A stretch of DNA of 64,000 bases, from the NCBI RefSeq assembly GCF_004359215.1, contig NC_090613.1:7438140-7502139 (forward strand). Direction: 5' to 3'. Shown in pieces: positions 52,931-64,000 of this stretch. Within the stretch, counting starts at the first letter, position 1; each line of letters starts with the position of its first letter. The position numbers and the translations under genes are program-made. The notes under the pieces were generated by a model. It was given only the letters and a program-made list of their open reading frames with translations. It was not told the origin of the DNA and made no database searches. Source of the stretch: Bremia lactucae. Lineage: Eukaryota; Oomycota; Peronosporomycetes; Peronosporales; Peronosporaceae.

Positions 52931-53367
52931 TCCTTTATGGGTAAATTACCCTCTTATCCTATTCAAAAAAGTGAATTACTTAAATCCCATTTATTATGGG
53001 TAACAAGTACGGTGGCCACCAGATATAAATTTGGCGGCCGAAATCTATTTTAAATTAGCTAGGGTAAGGTTTTAGATTAAATAATTAAATAAAGTGCAGT
53101 TCCCCTTTTGATAATAAATCGTTGGGTGCCTTCCTTAGGATTTCGCATTGATCTGTAAGAGATATAAGCCTTTCTAAGGTATATCCTCTTGGGCACTAGT
53201 TGTTAGTTGGTTCTATGAACCCCTGAATCCCTTGAACTAGGATTCCTTAAGCTTTAATAGCTTGTACGACTCCCTGAGTTGTTATGCCCATTAGCTCAAT
53301 AGAACTAAGCGACTCTCTGAGTCTGAAAGTCTTCCTCTGACTTTAGGAGCGAGGAAGCTTCGCTACA
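52885..53367 (+). repeat. 3' LTR of D2
   Basis: TGTAATGGGGCACACATCGG to AGCTTCGCTACA, 483 bp, preceded by the purine tract ATGGGGGAGGG. An identical-looking copy lies at 56370-56852 as part of the large duplication. Confidence 0.9.
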
Positions 53368-53864
53368 CAAGTCGCCTTGACGGCCTTTGATTAGTGCACA
53401 ATAGATTCCCGGATCTCATGACTTTGTAGGTGCTTGGCTTGCAAATATCTACACTAACACTCACCGTTCCAAGGGCATTCAACTCCATACTTGGAACCTG
53501 TGAAATAGGGTGCGTTTTGCGCAAAGCGTGAAAAATGCGTTGCTTGAAAGCGTGAAGCGGAAGCTAGGACAAGAATCTAAGAGTGTCAGATATTTATAAT
53601 GATTGGTCAATATTAGTACAAATTTACTTGTGGGGTGCTTTAAACCAGAATGGTGTGCCTTAAACCAAAATTTGGCGCCGTTAACATTTCCCCCATTTAT
53701 ATTCTTCGTTTTTGTTTCCCTTTTATACGAAAAATTATTTATTATTCCTTTTGAAGAAGATAATATCTATGGAACAGGATACCCCTTTACATCATCCCCT
53801 TAACCAACAGTTACTGTAGTGACTTGAGTGGATTAACAGAGATTACTATTGTTTCTTTCTCTGT
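53368..53864. other. Flank of D2 with an older repeat
   Basis: On the minus strand, about 53690-53600 (TGTTAACGGCGCC, then GTTTAAGGCAC and GCACCCCACAAGTAAATTTG) matches 33108-33180 on plus, which flanks A2. This suggests a shared older LTR or transposon end, into which A2 inserted. No coding frame is convincing. Confidence 0.4.
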
Positions 53865-53865
53865 N
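53865..53865. other. Single-N scaffold join
   Basis: One N separates two apparently exact copies of a 3,484-bp segment. It marks an artificial join between sequences. Confidence 0.9.
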
Positions 53866-56800
53866 ATGAGGATTTAAAGTACCGAGTCCATTATGAGGCA
53901 CACGATACTGTCATTGGTGTTCATCTCGGTAGATAAAAGACCTACGGCTCTGTAAGCCAGATTTATTGGTGGCCCAAACATTATAAATGGGTCAGCACAT
54001 ATGTTCGCACATGCGAAACTGGCCAGTGGGTTAAACCCTCGGCGCATGCTGCTGCGCCACTGGCGAGCCTTCCCGTCCCCATAGGTTGCTGGGAGTCCAT
54101 GAGTATGGACTTTTTTTTCGGTCTACCGAAAGAATCAGCCGGTAACTCCGGCATTGTGGTCCTTGTTGAGCGATTGAGCAAAATGGCTCACTTCTCACGG
54201 CCGTGCCGAATTCCATTGATGGTGAAGATACAGCGAGGCTGTTTATTGATCGCTTGTTTCGATAACACGATTTGCCAGTGGCAATTATCTCTAATCGAAC
54301 CCCCGTTTCACGGGTTAATTCTGGAAATCAAATTTTCGAGTGCTTGGCACCAGATTGGATATGTGCACTGCGGACCATCCGCAGACCGATTATCAAACTA
54401 AACGTGTCAATCGCGTCATTGAAGACGTTTTACGCAGTGTATGTGCTCATACACCAAAGCACTGGAGCTCAATCCTCCCAGTGGTGGAGTTTGCGTTTAA
54501 TTACGATGTACATGCCTTTACAGGCTATACTCCGTTCTATGTCAACGGTCTCACCCATCCACCGATTCCATTAACGATACCACTGCGTGGTTCACGCCTT
54601 GGTAGGGTGATTTAGCCGATAGGCTTGCTGATATCAACCCTGTCACCATTCGGATGTTTAAAGCGAGTTTCTCGCGACGCAATTTAGTGTCTAAAGACAT
54701 GTAAGGGATACGATGGCTGATAGCCAAGACAAACAAAAAGAACAAGTAGATACCAAAGGCAGAAGCTGTATTAATAATTATATGGTCTGGGACCGAGTTT
54801 TACTAAACGCTTAAAATCTACCTACCAACTTGGTTTCCGCGGTCTTCAAGACCAAATTGTGCCCGCGCTTATATGGACCATTTTACGGACGTGGCCAAGA
54901 AGGGCCTAGATTATACGCTAAACCTTCCTGGTATGCGTACACACCCAGTGTTTTACGTTGGCTTGCTTAAGCCATATCGGGACCCTTCCCACATCGACTT
55001 GAAGGCACTTGCGCCGAGACAGGCAGTCGGGTCGCAGATAGCTGCATCCTACCAGGATGTCCAGTTGGCCCTCTAAACGAGGCTGCTGACGCTTCAGCGT
55101 CGGAAGACAGTACCAAACCGCCTCAAAAAGCTTTCAACTCGAGCAAGGACCGTCACGAAGAAGGTGCACCTAGTACCTTAGAGCATCAAATGCTTCCGCC
55201 GAAATGTCGGCCACCTACCGCGCTGCTTGATGTGCGGGGTAAACTTCACTTTCATGTGGAGAAACTTTTAAAGCGACGTCGTCGTAAGGATCAATACCAG
55301 TATCTGGTGAAGTGGCTAGGATACCCCTCTTCTGAAAACTCTTGGGAGTTTAAGAATTCCAAACGAAACGTGGAGTGAAAACGAAGTTTCATTTGGGAAC
55401 TGGATCCACCGGGCCCGCCGCCTTCGCAATATTTGGAATATCAGAGAGTCTGCGGTTAGGGCTGACGTTCGTTTAAAACGGAAGTTTCGCTTCGATTTCG
55501 CTAAGCTTAAGGCCAATGGCCAGTTGCGTTCGGCGTTTAACGAAGAAAGGCCTAGCCGATATTTCAGTGCTTCAATTGACCGTACAACCATGGATTAAAG
55601 CCGCACTGAGGCTATAAATTCACCTAATCCCACGTCTAGTGGTGGGAAGCGTCGTTTGATGCGAGTTGACCCTGAGCAAACGTCAACGGCGTACGGGCAA
55701 AACAATACGATCGGAATTTTCCTCAAGGAGGTCACCGAAGCCCCACGGGCTGATCACGTAAACGCGTCAAATACTGACTTCGCGTCATTTCCTTTGGCGT
55801 AAGGTATCGCTTATGAAGAGCGTCGCGAGCAGCGATCTCTTCCGGCGTTCTTACGGGTCACCAGAGATCCAGGTGCCTAAGCTGTGACCCGCTATCTCTT
55901 TGAGACGCTCGTCCCAACTAAGCGGAGTGAATCTATAATAAATATGAGCTTTGGATCTCGCTATCTCGGCAGCTTGAACGACGAGCTTGTTCCTCTTTGA
56001 GAATTGCTTGCTCTTGCTTTTTATCGAGCGGATTAGTAGTGATGTTGGACTCAGTGTCTCGTGCCCTGCTCAATGCAGTTAATACATCAGCGACACCACG
56101 TTCCGGGAACAGATTTGGGGCCCGCCGACATTTATCCGGAGGAGAAAGCGTGAGAGAACGACGCTCTTTCTCCTCATCCTCGATGGAAAGTGAATTACAA
56201 AGTCCACCATCCCCTCATCGTCGAGGAAGGCGCTAAGAGTCTGTGACTCACGCTTGATTGCCATCAGGCAAAGGAAAAAAAAACGAACGGTTAGCTGTAT
56301 AGGTTCCAACCTTATAAAAAACATTAAGCGAATGTTTTCTTTCGGTGTCAACAGTCTGATGGGGGAGGGTGTAATGGGGCACACATCGGTTGGAGAACCG
56401 TTGTTGTGGTACATTTCCTTTATGGGTAAATTACCCTCTTATCCTATTCAAAAAAGTGAATTACTTAAATCCCATTTATTATGGGTAACAAGTACGGTGG
56501 CCACCAGATATAAATTTGGCGGCCGAAATCTATTTTAAATTAGCTAGGGTAAGGTTTTAGATTAAATAATTAAATAAAGTGCAGTTCCCCTTTTGATAAT
56601 AAATCGTTGGGTGCCTTCCTTAGGATTTCGCATTGATCTGTAAGAGATATAAGCCTTTCTAAGGTATATCCTCTTGGGCACTAGTTGTTAGTTGGTTCTA
56701 TGAACCCCTGAATCCCTTGAACTAGGATTCCTTAAGCTTTAATAGCTTGTACGACTCCCTGAGTTGTTATGCCCATTAGCTCAATAGAACTAAGCGACTC

Positions 56801-57349
56801 TCTGAGTCTGAAAGTCTTCCTCTGACTTTAGGAGCGAGGAAGCTTCGCTACACAAGTCGCCTTGACGGCCTTTGATTAGTGCACAATAGATTCCCGGATC
56901 TCATGACTTTGTAGGTGCTTGGCTTGCAAATATCTACACTAACACTCACCGTTCCAAGGGCATTCAACTCCATACTTGGAACCTGTGAAATAGGGTGCGT
57001 TTTGCGCAAAGCGTGAAAAATGCGTTGCTTGAAAGCGTGAAGCGGAAGCTAGGACAAGAATCTAAGAGTGTCAGATATTTATAATGATTGGTCAATATTA
57101 GTACAAATTTACTTGTGGGGTGCTTTAAACCAGAATGGTGTGCCTTAAACCAAAATTTGGCGCCGTTAACATTTCCCCCATTTATATTCTTCGTTTTTGT
57201 TTCCCTTTTATACGAAAAATTATTTATTATTCCTTTTGAAGAAGATAATATCTATGGAACAGGATACCCCTTTACATCATCCCCTTAACCAACAGTTACT
57301 GTAGTGACTTGAGTGGATTAACAGAGATTACTATTGTTTCTTTCTCTGT
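53866..57349 (+). repeat. Second copy of D2 3' half
   Basis: Repeats 50381-53864 at a constant offset of 3,485 with no difference noticed. It contains integrase (about 53866-55085), chromodomain (55190-55378), tail (55379-55885), antisense candidate (55885-56415), 3' LTR (56370-56852) and flank (56853-57349). The same stops and frameshifts recur, so it is a copy of an already dead element or an assembly duplicate. Beyond 57349 the sequence is different. Confidence 0.9.
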
Positions 57350-57359
57350 GAGCTAGCAC

Positions 57360-59260
57360 TTGTTGGTTTTATCTAAATTCCGACTTTCATTTGCACGTGG
57401 TAGTAAGCCCATGTGCGGAGCCTGTGAGGCCACAAAGCTGGCAGCTACTCGACTAAGTGTAGCAGCTAGCGATGCAAATTATGCTGCAGACGCTCATACG
57501 TCTCTGCAAGGAGCGGCCCACATACAACTCCAATTGGATGTGACTGGTACGAATTGGGGTCACTGTCCGACTAAGTGGCTACTATTAAGACCTCCGGTTC
57601 GCCCGAGGTCAGTTCGTCAAACCAATGAGTTCTGATGTGACAACCAAAGCGATTATCGCGACATTTTTAACTCTTCGGAACATTTTGATGTGAAGTCATC
57701 TTGCCATGACTCCAACGTCGGTGACAACTCTGGTGATGGTAAAATTGATCACCAGGAACAAAATGATCGTAAAGGTCACGTCAAATAAATGCTACTGGTG
57801 CTGCTAGCGTGCATTACCATAAACGAAGTGATCTTAAGGATCACTTCGAATACAATGTTAGTTTGAATGCTATAATCTTTACTGACGGATGAGGGGCCCA
57901 ATAGGTCTTCTGTATAAACAAGATACTGCAATCACTATAATAGGACAGTTGTGGACTCCTGCCTCACTTTGTTATTGGCAAATGCATTATCGTGCATAGT
58001 GTTAATACGTTGCCTCTCGCTCCCAAAAAGAAAACCTGGTTGCCTTCTAAGGGCAACTTAATTCGTTTGACCTGGTATGACCAACGAACGATACAAAGTT
58101 CCGTTTTTCAACTTATCAAGGCATCACAAGCCTGGTGAAGACCGACCAAAATGAATTCTTCATCGATGCCTTTTTCCGGCATCGAAGGTACACTTGCAAA
58201 GGATGTTACCCCTTCGTTAAAGGCTTGGGAAACATTCATTAAGAATGAGCAAAGCGCATGCCGCGAGACCTGGGTTAACAAATTGATATCTTTGTGGGAC
58301 CACTTTGAAAGACGTACCGTAGTCGGAGCACGCTATAAGCTGCACCCGTTGCCTAAATAGGCAGACTTACTTTGTCTCCCGTTAAGAAACGCATGTCCCT
58401 GTCGCTTTAAGTGCAGTCTACCCCCAAGGGATGCATACTCCTTTAAAGAATCTCATTGGAGGACGTGCATCTCTTTTGACATGCGCGAAGCGATTAAAAA
58501 CTTAAAATCGTTTTACGAGCACCTGAAGCGCGCTTGATTTTCTATGAACCTTCTGGAAAGAAGTTGGGTCTCATCATGTTGTTGGACGAGATTCGGAACG
58601 TTATTATTAGTTGAGACGAGATATCAGCCATCATGCGAGGGTTGATAGCCTCGCCAACGAACACGATAACTCGTTCGGCCTTCACCTCCAGTTATTTAAG
58701 AAGCGTTCAAGTAGAAGCGCTTTTGACCACTCGTGTCCATCAATGAATGTGGAGGGAGAGGATTCGCTTTACTCGTCGAACCCGACTAATAAAAATGATC
58801 TAAGTAAGTCGCGTCCGCCGGCCCTTGCAGAAGGACATTAATCATAAACGTTCCTGCCGTCATAACTTAGTGTCGACGGTCGCCAATGATTGTAGCGAAA
58901 AGTTGCAATATCGTGCGCAAGATGCGGTCGACCAATTGTCGATCAAAGGGCGAATCAGACCCTTTGAGATGAGATAGCGTCAGCTCGTCAAGATATAATA
59001 TCCTTGAAGGATGAAGTGAAACGTCTCGTTCGTGGAATTAGCCTTTTTCCCGGGACGATCAGTCTTTGGCGGAACCTTGACCATTCCAGTGTAATTTGTA
59101 CCCATTATAAGCCTCGTACTGGCAATGCGGGTGGAGACGTCCGACGTACAGCGTAGAATGCGTACCGCAACCTATGAGCAGCTTGACCGTGTACGCATTG
59201 CCTGGGCGGTGCAGTACACGGAACTGGCCGATTTACCTTAGGCAATAATTTATCGCTGCC
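57360..59260 (+). pseudogene. Antisense gene of A4, broken
   Basis: Third copy of the A-family antisense gene. It opens at 57360 (Ala-rich, KLAATRLSVAASDANYAAD) with an acidic Asp/Asn/Gly part to about 57790. The conserved core follows (58151-58360): KAWETFIKNEQSACRETWVN then LISLWDHFERRTVVGARYKL with HPLPK. MREAIKNLKSFYEHLKRA and MNLLERSW-like text at about 58490-58560 matches the A2 segment AIDVLQTIYKRQGCVFPMDL. 58611-58841 (MRRDISHHARVDSLANEHDN) lies opposite the chromodomain. The coiled-coil part toward 59260 is frameshifted. Function unknown. Confidence 0.65.
58600..59235 (-). pseudogene. A4 integrase tail and chromodomain
   Basis: On minus, FRVLHRPGNAYTVKLL and GTHSTLYVGRLHPHCQYEAY at about 59200-59090 are the integrase C-terminus. 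At about 58690-58620, GRTSYRVRWRGYQPSHDG is the chromodomain core. Frame changes separate them, as in A2. Confidence 0.7.
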
Positions 59261-59682
59261 CTCATTAGTCACTAGATATTTCGGTAGTTTACCGTTGGCA
59301 GTAATAGTAGACCGTTAACTTAATAAAATAGCGTTTGCTCTTCATTTTTGTCAGAGCTCCGTATTGTAGGCCCACCCCATCTGCGATGGAATCTTGTTCG
59401 AAACGGACCACTGCTTCTCGAGCCAGCAGGAATTTTCGTGGTGACTGAGTGTCGCTACTTGTGCGCAACGCGGAGATTTCGTTTTCCTCTTTAGTGAAAA
59501 CTTCATCATTCTCACTAGTTTATTGTTGCGGGCGCTGCTTATCTTGTCTTTAAGAAAAACTATACTCTCAAGTATTTTTGGACTTATTTTCTAATGTTTA
59601 TGGGAAGCATCTTCCATAATTGCTCCGAGCTGCAGTTGCGCAACCACATTGAAATTCGATCAAGGATTTTCGCAATGTCTTT

Positions 59683-60030
59683 TTATACTGCTTTCGAAGC
59701 AAGCATCTTTGCTGGTCTACTCATTTTATTTGAGTGGTTGACCTGCAGCGCTGCCTGTGCTTTTGCATAGCTACGGTAAAATAATTTAGTAGTGGGATGG
59801 GTGGTCACACTGAAACTTTTTTTGCAGTTGAACTGACGACCAAACCGCATGTGATGCCATCGCACCCACTCGTCGTACGTCAACTCGCTTGAGGACGCTT
59901 TAAGACGCTCATCAAATGGCCGTTTGATAAAAAGAGATAGGCGTCGTGTAACGGGCTCAGAGCACGTTACCTGGCTACACGTGCCGTAAGAAAGCGTTAT
60001 TAATTCCGTTGTATATGCAAGATTTAACAC
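59683..60030 (-). pseudogene. A4 pol linker fragment
   Basis: Open minus-strand frame of 115 codons. It aligns with the A-family linker start: HLIKRPFDERLKASSSELTY-like text (FIKRPFDERLKASSSELTYD), TTHPTTKLFYRSYAKAQAAL and HSNKMSR. It is the longest open version of this linker segment in the window. The role is unknown. Confidence 0.55.
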
Positions 60031-60039
60031 TGGAAACTC

Positions 60040-60235
60040 TAAGTATGAAAGACTTTCCGACCTCGTGAAAGTCTTCTATCTATGTTCCGACACCTTACTG
60101 GATAATAATGGGTCTGGCTCTCCATTAATAACACAAAAACATGCGACGTGCTACACCCGCAAAATCGGGTATAGAACCCTACTTAGTACATGTATATGTA
60201 AGCTACGCGACATGTAAAGGGAATAGCCCATTACA
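60040..60235 (-). repeat. Partial 3' LTR of element G
   Basis: On minus, TGTAATGGGCTATTCCC starts at 60235, directly after the purine-rich GGGATAGGGACGA (60236-60251). This is the layout of a polypurine tract and LTR. The far end is not defined, and no second copy is in the window. Confidence 0.45.
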
Positions 60236-60249
60236 TCGTCCCTATCCCA

Positions 60250-61445
60250 AGACACCGTGAGTGCTCACAGAAATATCAAGAGACGACAAAGACACAGGCA
60301 CCCAGGCAACGATGACGGAACGAGGTATAAGCAACCACGGAGCGCCGCAGAGGACCATAAGCGGTAGTACATACGTCCACATAATGGACGCCGACATTCG
60401 GCCGTGGCGCTGTACGACTTGTCCGGAGTATCCGCTTCGGACTCTTCTGACACCATGAGAGATCATTTCCAACGCTTTTACAGCCTGCGCAAAAAGATGA
60501 TTGACGGCGTCGGATACGATGCGCTTGAGACGTCGTGGTGTGCCTGCATCCGAAGGTGGAACCGGATTATTTTCGTCGGTCGCAGCTTTGTCGGTTGGCT
60601 GGTCGATAGGGAAGATCTTCGCGCTGATCATTCCTTTAGCGCCGTACGCGACAGAGTGCATAAGAACGCTTGGAAATAGGACCGCCTTTGCTTCGTCCAC
60701 GTGGTAAAGAGGTGTTGTCATGATCCGTCATGCCAAGACCGACAAGGGGAGCTTGAAGAACCCACATCGCTTATTGACCTCTCAGTGAGATCAAGCAGGC
60801 TTGGGCCGGCAAGTACGAGCCTATCCTTGAGAAGAAAGAATCCTCCACTATTCGTGGCGAGACGCGTCGATTCTGCCGGGTCATCGACAGGTTGTTGCGA
60901 CTCACTCGCGTAAGGCAGAGACAGAAACCCATTCTTAATTCGGACACGGATCCATTCGCCGGAACATCGTCGCGATTACCCGAAGCCTCAGTGACCAAGA
61001 ACGTTTTGGCTTTAAACTCTCGAACAACATCCAAAACGTCACAAAGAAGGGAAAAGCGAGGTTCTCATGCATGTTTTTCGGTTAACGTGCCCAACCAGCG
61101 AACCCGATTGCGGCGCGCGACCGGAATCGCGCGCTCCCCACATGCCATTTGACCAGACGAACTCGATTGATCAGAGTGATCAACAAGTCAATCCGGCGGA
61201 ATCTACCCGCACCATTAACAAGAGCGCCGCGACAAACCGGCGGATGTCACCTGCAACATTAACAAGGGTAAAACTTCAAAATGGTACTGCGTCCATCCTC
61301 GTGGCCTAGAATGATGTGGACGCCGCGACAAACCGGGCTGCTGATGCTCAGCTCGAAGCGGAGGAAGCGTCGGAGCGCGCTGCGCGAGCAGCGGACGGCG
61401 CCTGGGATTCGTCAGTCGAATCGCTGGGCTAGTTGCTTGAGCGTG
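60250..61445 (+). pseudogene. Antisense gene of G, broken
   Basis: Plus-strand frames inside a minus-strand element. They start at 60312 (MTERGISNHGAPQRTISGST), continue at 60404-60679 (DLSGVSASDSSDTMRDHFQR, ETSWCACIRRWNRI) and end in a strongly helical stretch at 61320-61445 (ADAQLEAEEASERAARAADG, then LLERVRMLERHIVG). The ending resembles RLKTRLDLFERI of the B antisense gene. It lies opposite the G chromodomain remnant (about 61140-61000) and integrase tail. A 159-codon minus frame (60721-60242) also spans the start, so the coding strand there is not certain. Confidence 0.45.
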
Positions 61446-62737
61446 TAAGGATGCTAGAGCGCCATATCGTCGGTCACCCGCAAGCTTAATCGCAGCCTCG
61501 CCCAATATCGGCTCAGCGATAGACTCGCCAGGATGGACGCTCGATTTACGCGTCATCGTCTCAGCCTGTTGAGCAGACTCGGGGTCGATGCTGGAAGGTA
61601 CGCCTTCAGCCGCCAAACGTAGAACGCTGAGCGTGATTGCAGGGACGTGGGAGTATTGTGATTGTAGGCTTCTCTAATCATATTAAGTACCTTTAGGACC
61701 AATAAATCTTGGAGCGAGTTTACTCGCTCCCACGTTGTTACTGCTGAGTCTAGATCGACATGGGTACACGATCTTCTGGCTAAATATTATTCGTGTTCTT
61801 TTTTTCACGTTTGTCTGCGTCCTCGTGTTGTTTGTCGACAGGTGCCGGGAGTGTATCCGGACAGCGTGATGTCGCTCACAGCGACAACATCGTTCGGACA
61901 GCGCCGATGGTCGCGGCGTTTACATAGCCGCATTAGACAGTGCCGCAGACACCGAGCCCTTGGTGACGGATCAATCAATGTCTGCGAAGTCCACTTCGCC
62001 AAGGGCGACGCTAGTTTGGGTGGCGTTGAGATCCGTTGTCGCACCTGCGACCGTGTGACCAGGTCATGACGTGAGCTGCACTCGATAACTTCAAATGCTC
62101 GACATCGGCTATATTCCACTCCAGAGTGGACCATGAAGCGCCGTGGGACTACGCACGCGAGAAGAGCCGGAACGCGAGGACCGCGCATGATTAGCGAAGA
62201 AAGGCGTCGAACTCATGACTCGTGTTCTGCGTTGTTGAGCGCAAACTCAGCAAGTGGTAGAAAGGAGCTTGAATTGTAAACGATGTCGCATAGCTGTGAA
62301 GAACGTGCTCGAGAATGCAATTGACACAATCAGTTTGCTCGTTCGTCTCTGGATGGTCCGCCGTTGACATCATTGATGTCGTTCCAAGAAGCACGAACAG
62401 TGTAGTCCAGAAGGTGGAAGTGGATCGTACATCGCGGTTGGATATAATCGACCCGGAAGATCATTGTGGCGGTATACCGCGTCGATCAAGTGCAACGCGG
62501 TCTCAGCCGCGGTGATTTTGCGCCGTAACAGGAATGAGATGACTCATTTTACTTAAGCGGCCGAAAAAGACGAGGATGCTCGTGCGGCCATTGTCGTCTG
62601 GCGGAAGGCCAAAGATGAAGTTCATAGAAATTGAGCGCCTGCCTCGAGGCAATAGGAAGTGGTTGCAGGGGAGCCTGAGACGAAGGTGACGGCTTTACAC
62701 GATAGCAAATTTTACAGGTCCCCACCAAATTAAGCAC
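61000..62737 (-). pseudogene. G integrase and chromodomain remnant
   Basis: Minus strand: GTCKICYRVKPSPSSQAPLQ (zinc-binding CXXC kept, about 62720), NFYELHLWPSARRQW-type shifted core and MDFIFGLPPDDNGRTSILVF-like text near 62630. STADHPETNEQTDCVNCILE follows at 62394-62191. The tail is near 61850-61620 (KLAPRFIGP-like and AFYVG-like words across frames). A chromodomain trace is at about 61130-61000 (RNRVRWLGTL, EPRFSLL). Frameshifts are numerous. Confidence 0.65.
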
Positions 62738-63300
62738 TAACTGTTACAACTGAGACCAGTAAAAATTGCGTGAAATAGCCGCGAAATTCTTTCCGCGGCC
62801 CAAATGACCTCCAGCTGGGGAAACATGAAACTCGTGAATTATCCGTGCTCGTAGATCAGGACCGTTAGCAACCAATGTCCGTGGCTCATCGAAACAATGG
62901 ATGCTGTGCACCAACTGGTCTCCGTCTAAACTGTAACGTATTATGTGATCAAGCTTCGAACGGGAAAAGCACCCACTGAAGCAGCGTTAAGTGAGCATAG
63001 GTACGCGATTATGTCAGCATAATCGGGGTCACCGTCGTAAACCGCTACAGTTCATCATAAAGAGGTAACACAAAAACGACAGTAAATTACACACCGTGCA
63101 CCTGGCGTCATCATCGTCGTCAGTATTCATACGATTCAAGTCCAAAAGAGGATCGTAGTCATGACGTCGCAATAGGGCATCGGCAAGAAAATTATTCTTC
63201 CCGGCTTGTACTATACGACGAAGTTGTACGCAAAGATAAAAGAAAGCTAGCGAGCCAATCGTTGCGACAGAAAAGGGCTTTTCGTTGCGGTTCGCAATGA
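62738..63300 (-). pseudogene. G RNase H to integrase region, decayed
   Basis: Expected to hold the end of RNase H, the leader and the start of integrase. Short matches only, for example HELRARIIHEFHVSPAGGHLG-type text near 62850-62790, with many frame changes. Confidence 0.4.
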
Positions 63301-64000
63301 CGCGTGATCATGTACAGCGCGAAGGTCTGGTAATTTGACGAGAGCGTAACGCATAGCCAATATTCCTTGTTGCGAACGGCATAATTCGTCTCAGCAGGCT
63401 ACAGCTATCATGACTGATAGCTCACGACCCGCTCATGACCGTCGTCGTCTAATGCATAAGTGCGCAGCCGATCACAGAATCGCTGGCAGCGCAAACAACA
63501 TGAAACGGCTTCGACACGTCTGGCAAGATTAAGACCGCAGCCGAAGCTACACTGCCATTTACGAATTCAAACATCACATGATGGACGAGACGCCACGACC
63601 ACATGACGTCTTTAACAAGGAGTGACGATAGTCGTGGAATAGATCCGGCCTAACCTTTCGTGTACTTGTGTAAGAAATTACTTAATGAAGCCATTGACGC
63701 AACTCTGTGGGGTTCGCTGATGTTGGCCATGAACAATAGATAAAACCTTTTCAGGATCGGCTCTAAATCCTGTTTTACTCAAAAAGCAGCTAAGCATCAA
63801 AATTTCCGGCGCGCAAAATACATACTTCTTCGAATACGCGTAAAGTTTGTTCCTTCTCATCACTTAAAATACCGCCCAAATGTACGTCAACATCAGTGAG
63901 GTCGTTCTCAGCGTAACTATAAATAAAATGTCGTCGAAGTAGCTCGCGTAAGTTCGCGGAGTGATCGCAGCACAAGCGTAAACATGCGATTACATGTGGT
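63301..64000 (-). pseudogene. pol: G reverse transcriptase and RNase H, partial
   Basis: Minus strand, entering at the window end. The catalytic text SYFDDI is near 63945, followed by a frameshift, then FIYSYAENDLTDVDVHLGGI (63975-63790 frame) and RRNKLYAYSKKYVFCAPEIL with KTGFRADPEKVLSIV (63863-63678). RNase H traces at 63560-63310 include VVCAASDSVIG-like and DDDGHERVVSYQS words. The 5' part of the element lies beyond 64000. Confidence 0.7.

Larger units (their letters stand above)
45210..53367 (+). mobile_element. Ty3/gypsy element D2
   Basis: Complete in layout: 5' LTR (45210-45696), primer site, gag with an inserted solo B LTR, protease, linker, RT, RNase H, integrase, chromodomain, 3' region, polypurine tract and 3' LTR (52885-53367). 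Flanks CTAGT and CAAGT may be a target duplication with one mismatch. Long frames remain, but stops and frameshifts interrupt gag, RT and integrase. 50381-53864 is repeated at 53866-57349. Confidence 0.9.
57350..60030 (-). mobile_element. A-family fragment A4, internally deleted
   Basis: Minus-strand pieces in element order: linker (60030-59683), then a jump that skips RT, RNase H and the integrase core, integrase tail (about 59235-59080) and chromodomain (about 58740-58600). The opposite-strand gene runs through 57360-59260. No LTRs were found. Confidence 0.65.

Noticed and set aside
60242..60721. 159-codon minus-strand frame in element G
   Set aside because: Open, but without a recognisable domain and overlapping the start of the plus-strand antisense frame. 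High GC content makes long chance frames likely. Left undecided rather than called.
1..64000. tRNA, rRNA, CRISPR array or bacterial operon
   Set aside because: None seen. The short direct repeats present are telomeric, within gag or within a MITE, and lack the spacing of a CRISPR array.

Overview
This 64-kb window is dense, nested Ty3/gypsy retrotransposon DNA from a eukaryote. An oomycete (a downy mildew or Phytophthora relative) fits best: there is a TTTAGGG telomere array, several chromodomain-bearing gypsy families, short compact introns in the one host-like gene fragment, and no bacterial features. The species cannot be fixed from this window. There are four 100-base gaps (152-251, 7575-7674, 30110-30209, 39114-39213) and a single N at 53865, so it is a scaffold of short contigs. 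No rRNA, tRNA or CRISPR array was seen, and no intact host gene could be named.

Layout. 656-4731: element A1 (+), with LTRs, gag, RT and part of RNase H but no integrase. 5543-12391: element B (-), LTR to LTR around a gap. 12702-13094: LTR of family F (-). 13279-13702: possible non-LTR endonuclease remnant. 14265-19090: fragments of family D (+ then -) with a piece of A between them. 20801-27629: element A3 (+), with gag, integrase and chromodomain but no RT. 28003-28236: a MITE-like element. 28441-28900: a host-like gene remnant. 29854-30109: telomeric repeats running into a gap. 30210-32060: remains of family F (+). 33236-44349: element A2 (-), 11.1 kb, bounded by a perfect 5-bp target duplication (ACTTG). 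45210-53367: element D2 (+), with a solo LTR of family B inside gag. 53866-57349: an apparently exact second copy of 50381-53864. 57350-60030: internally deleted A-type fragment A4 (-). About 60040-64000: element G (-), cut by the window end.

How the genes fit together. Each family follows LTR, primer site (TGGTAGCA...), gag, protease, a long linker with no recognised domain, RT, RNase H, integrase, chromodomain, polypurine tract, LTR. Gag packages the RNA, the protease matures the polyprotein, RT and RNase H copy it, and integrase inserts it, with the chromodomain probably choosing the site. Nearly all copies carry frameshifts or stops.

The most unusual feature is an extra gene on the opposite strand at the 3' end of the elements. 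It starts near the 3' polypurine tract and reads back into pol, so that its coiled-coil part lies opposite the chromodomain and the integrase C-terminus. It is recognisable in A2, A3 and A4 by the shared motif around GARYKLH. Families B and G, and more weakly D, have an antisense reading frame in the same place.

Two parts of the scaffold look wrongly assembled: the telomere tract facing inward at 30110, and the near-exact duplications that abut the gap at 39114 and the N at 53865.
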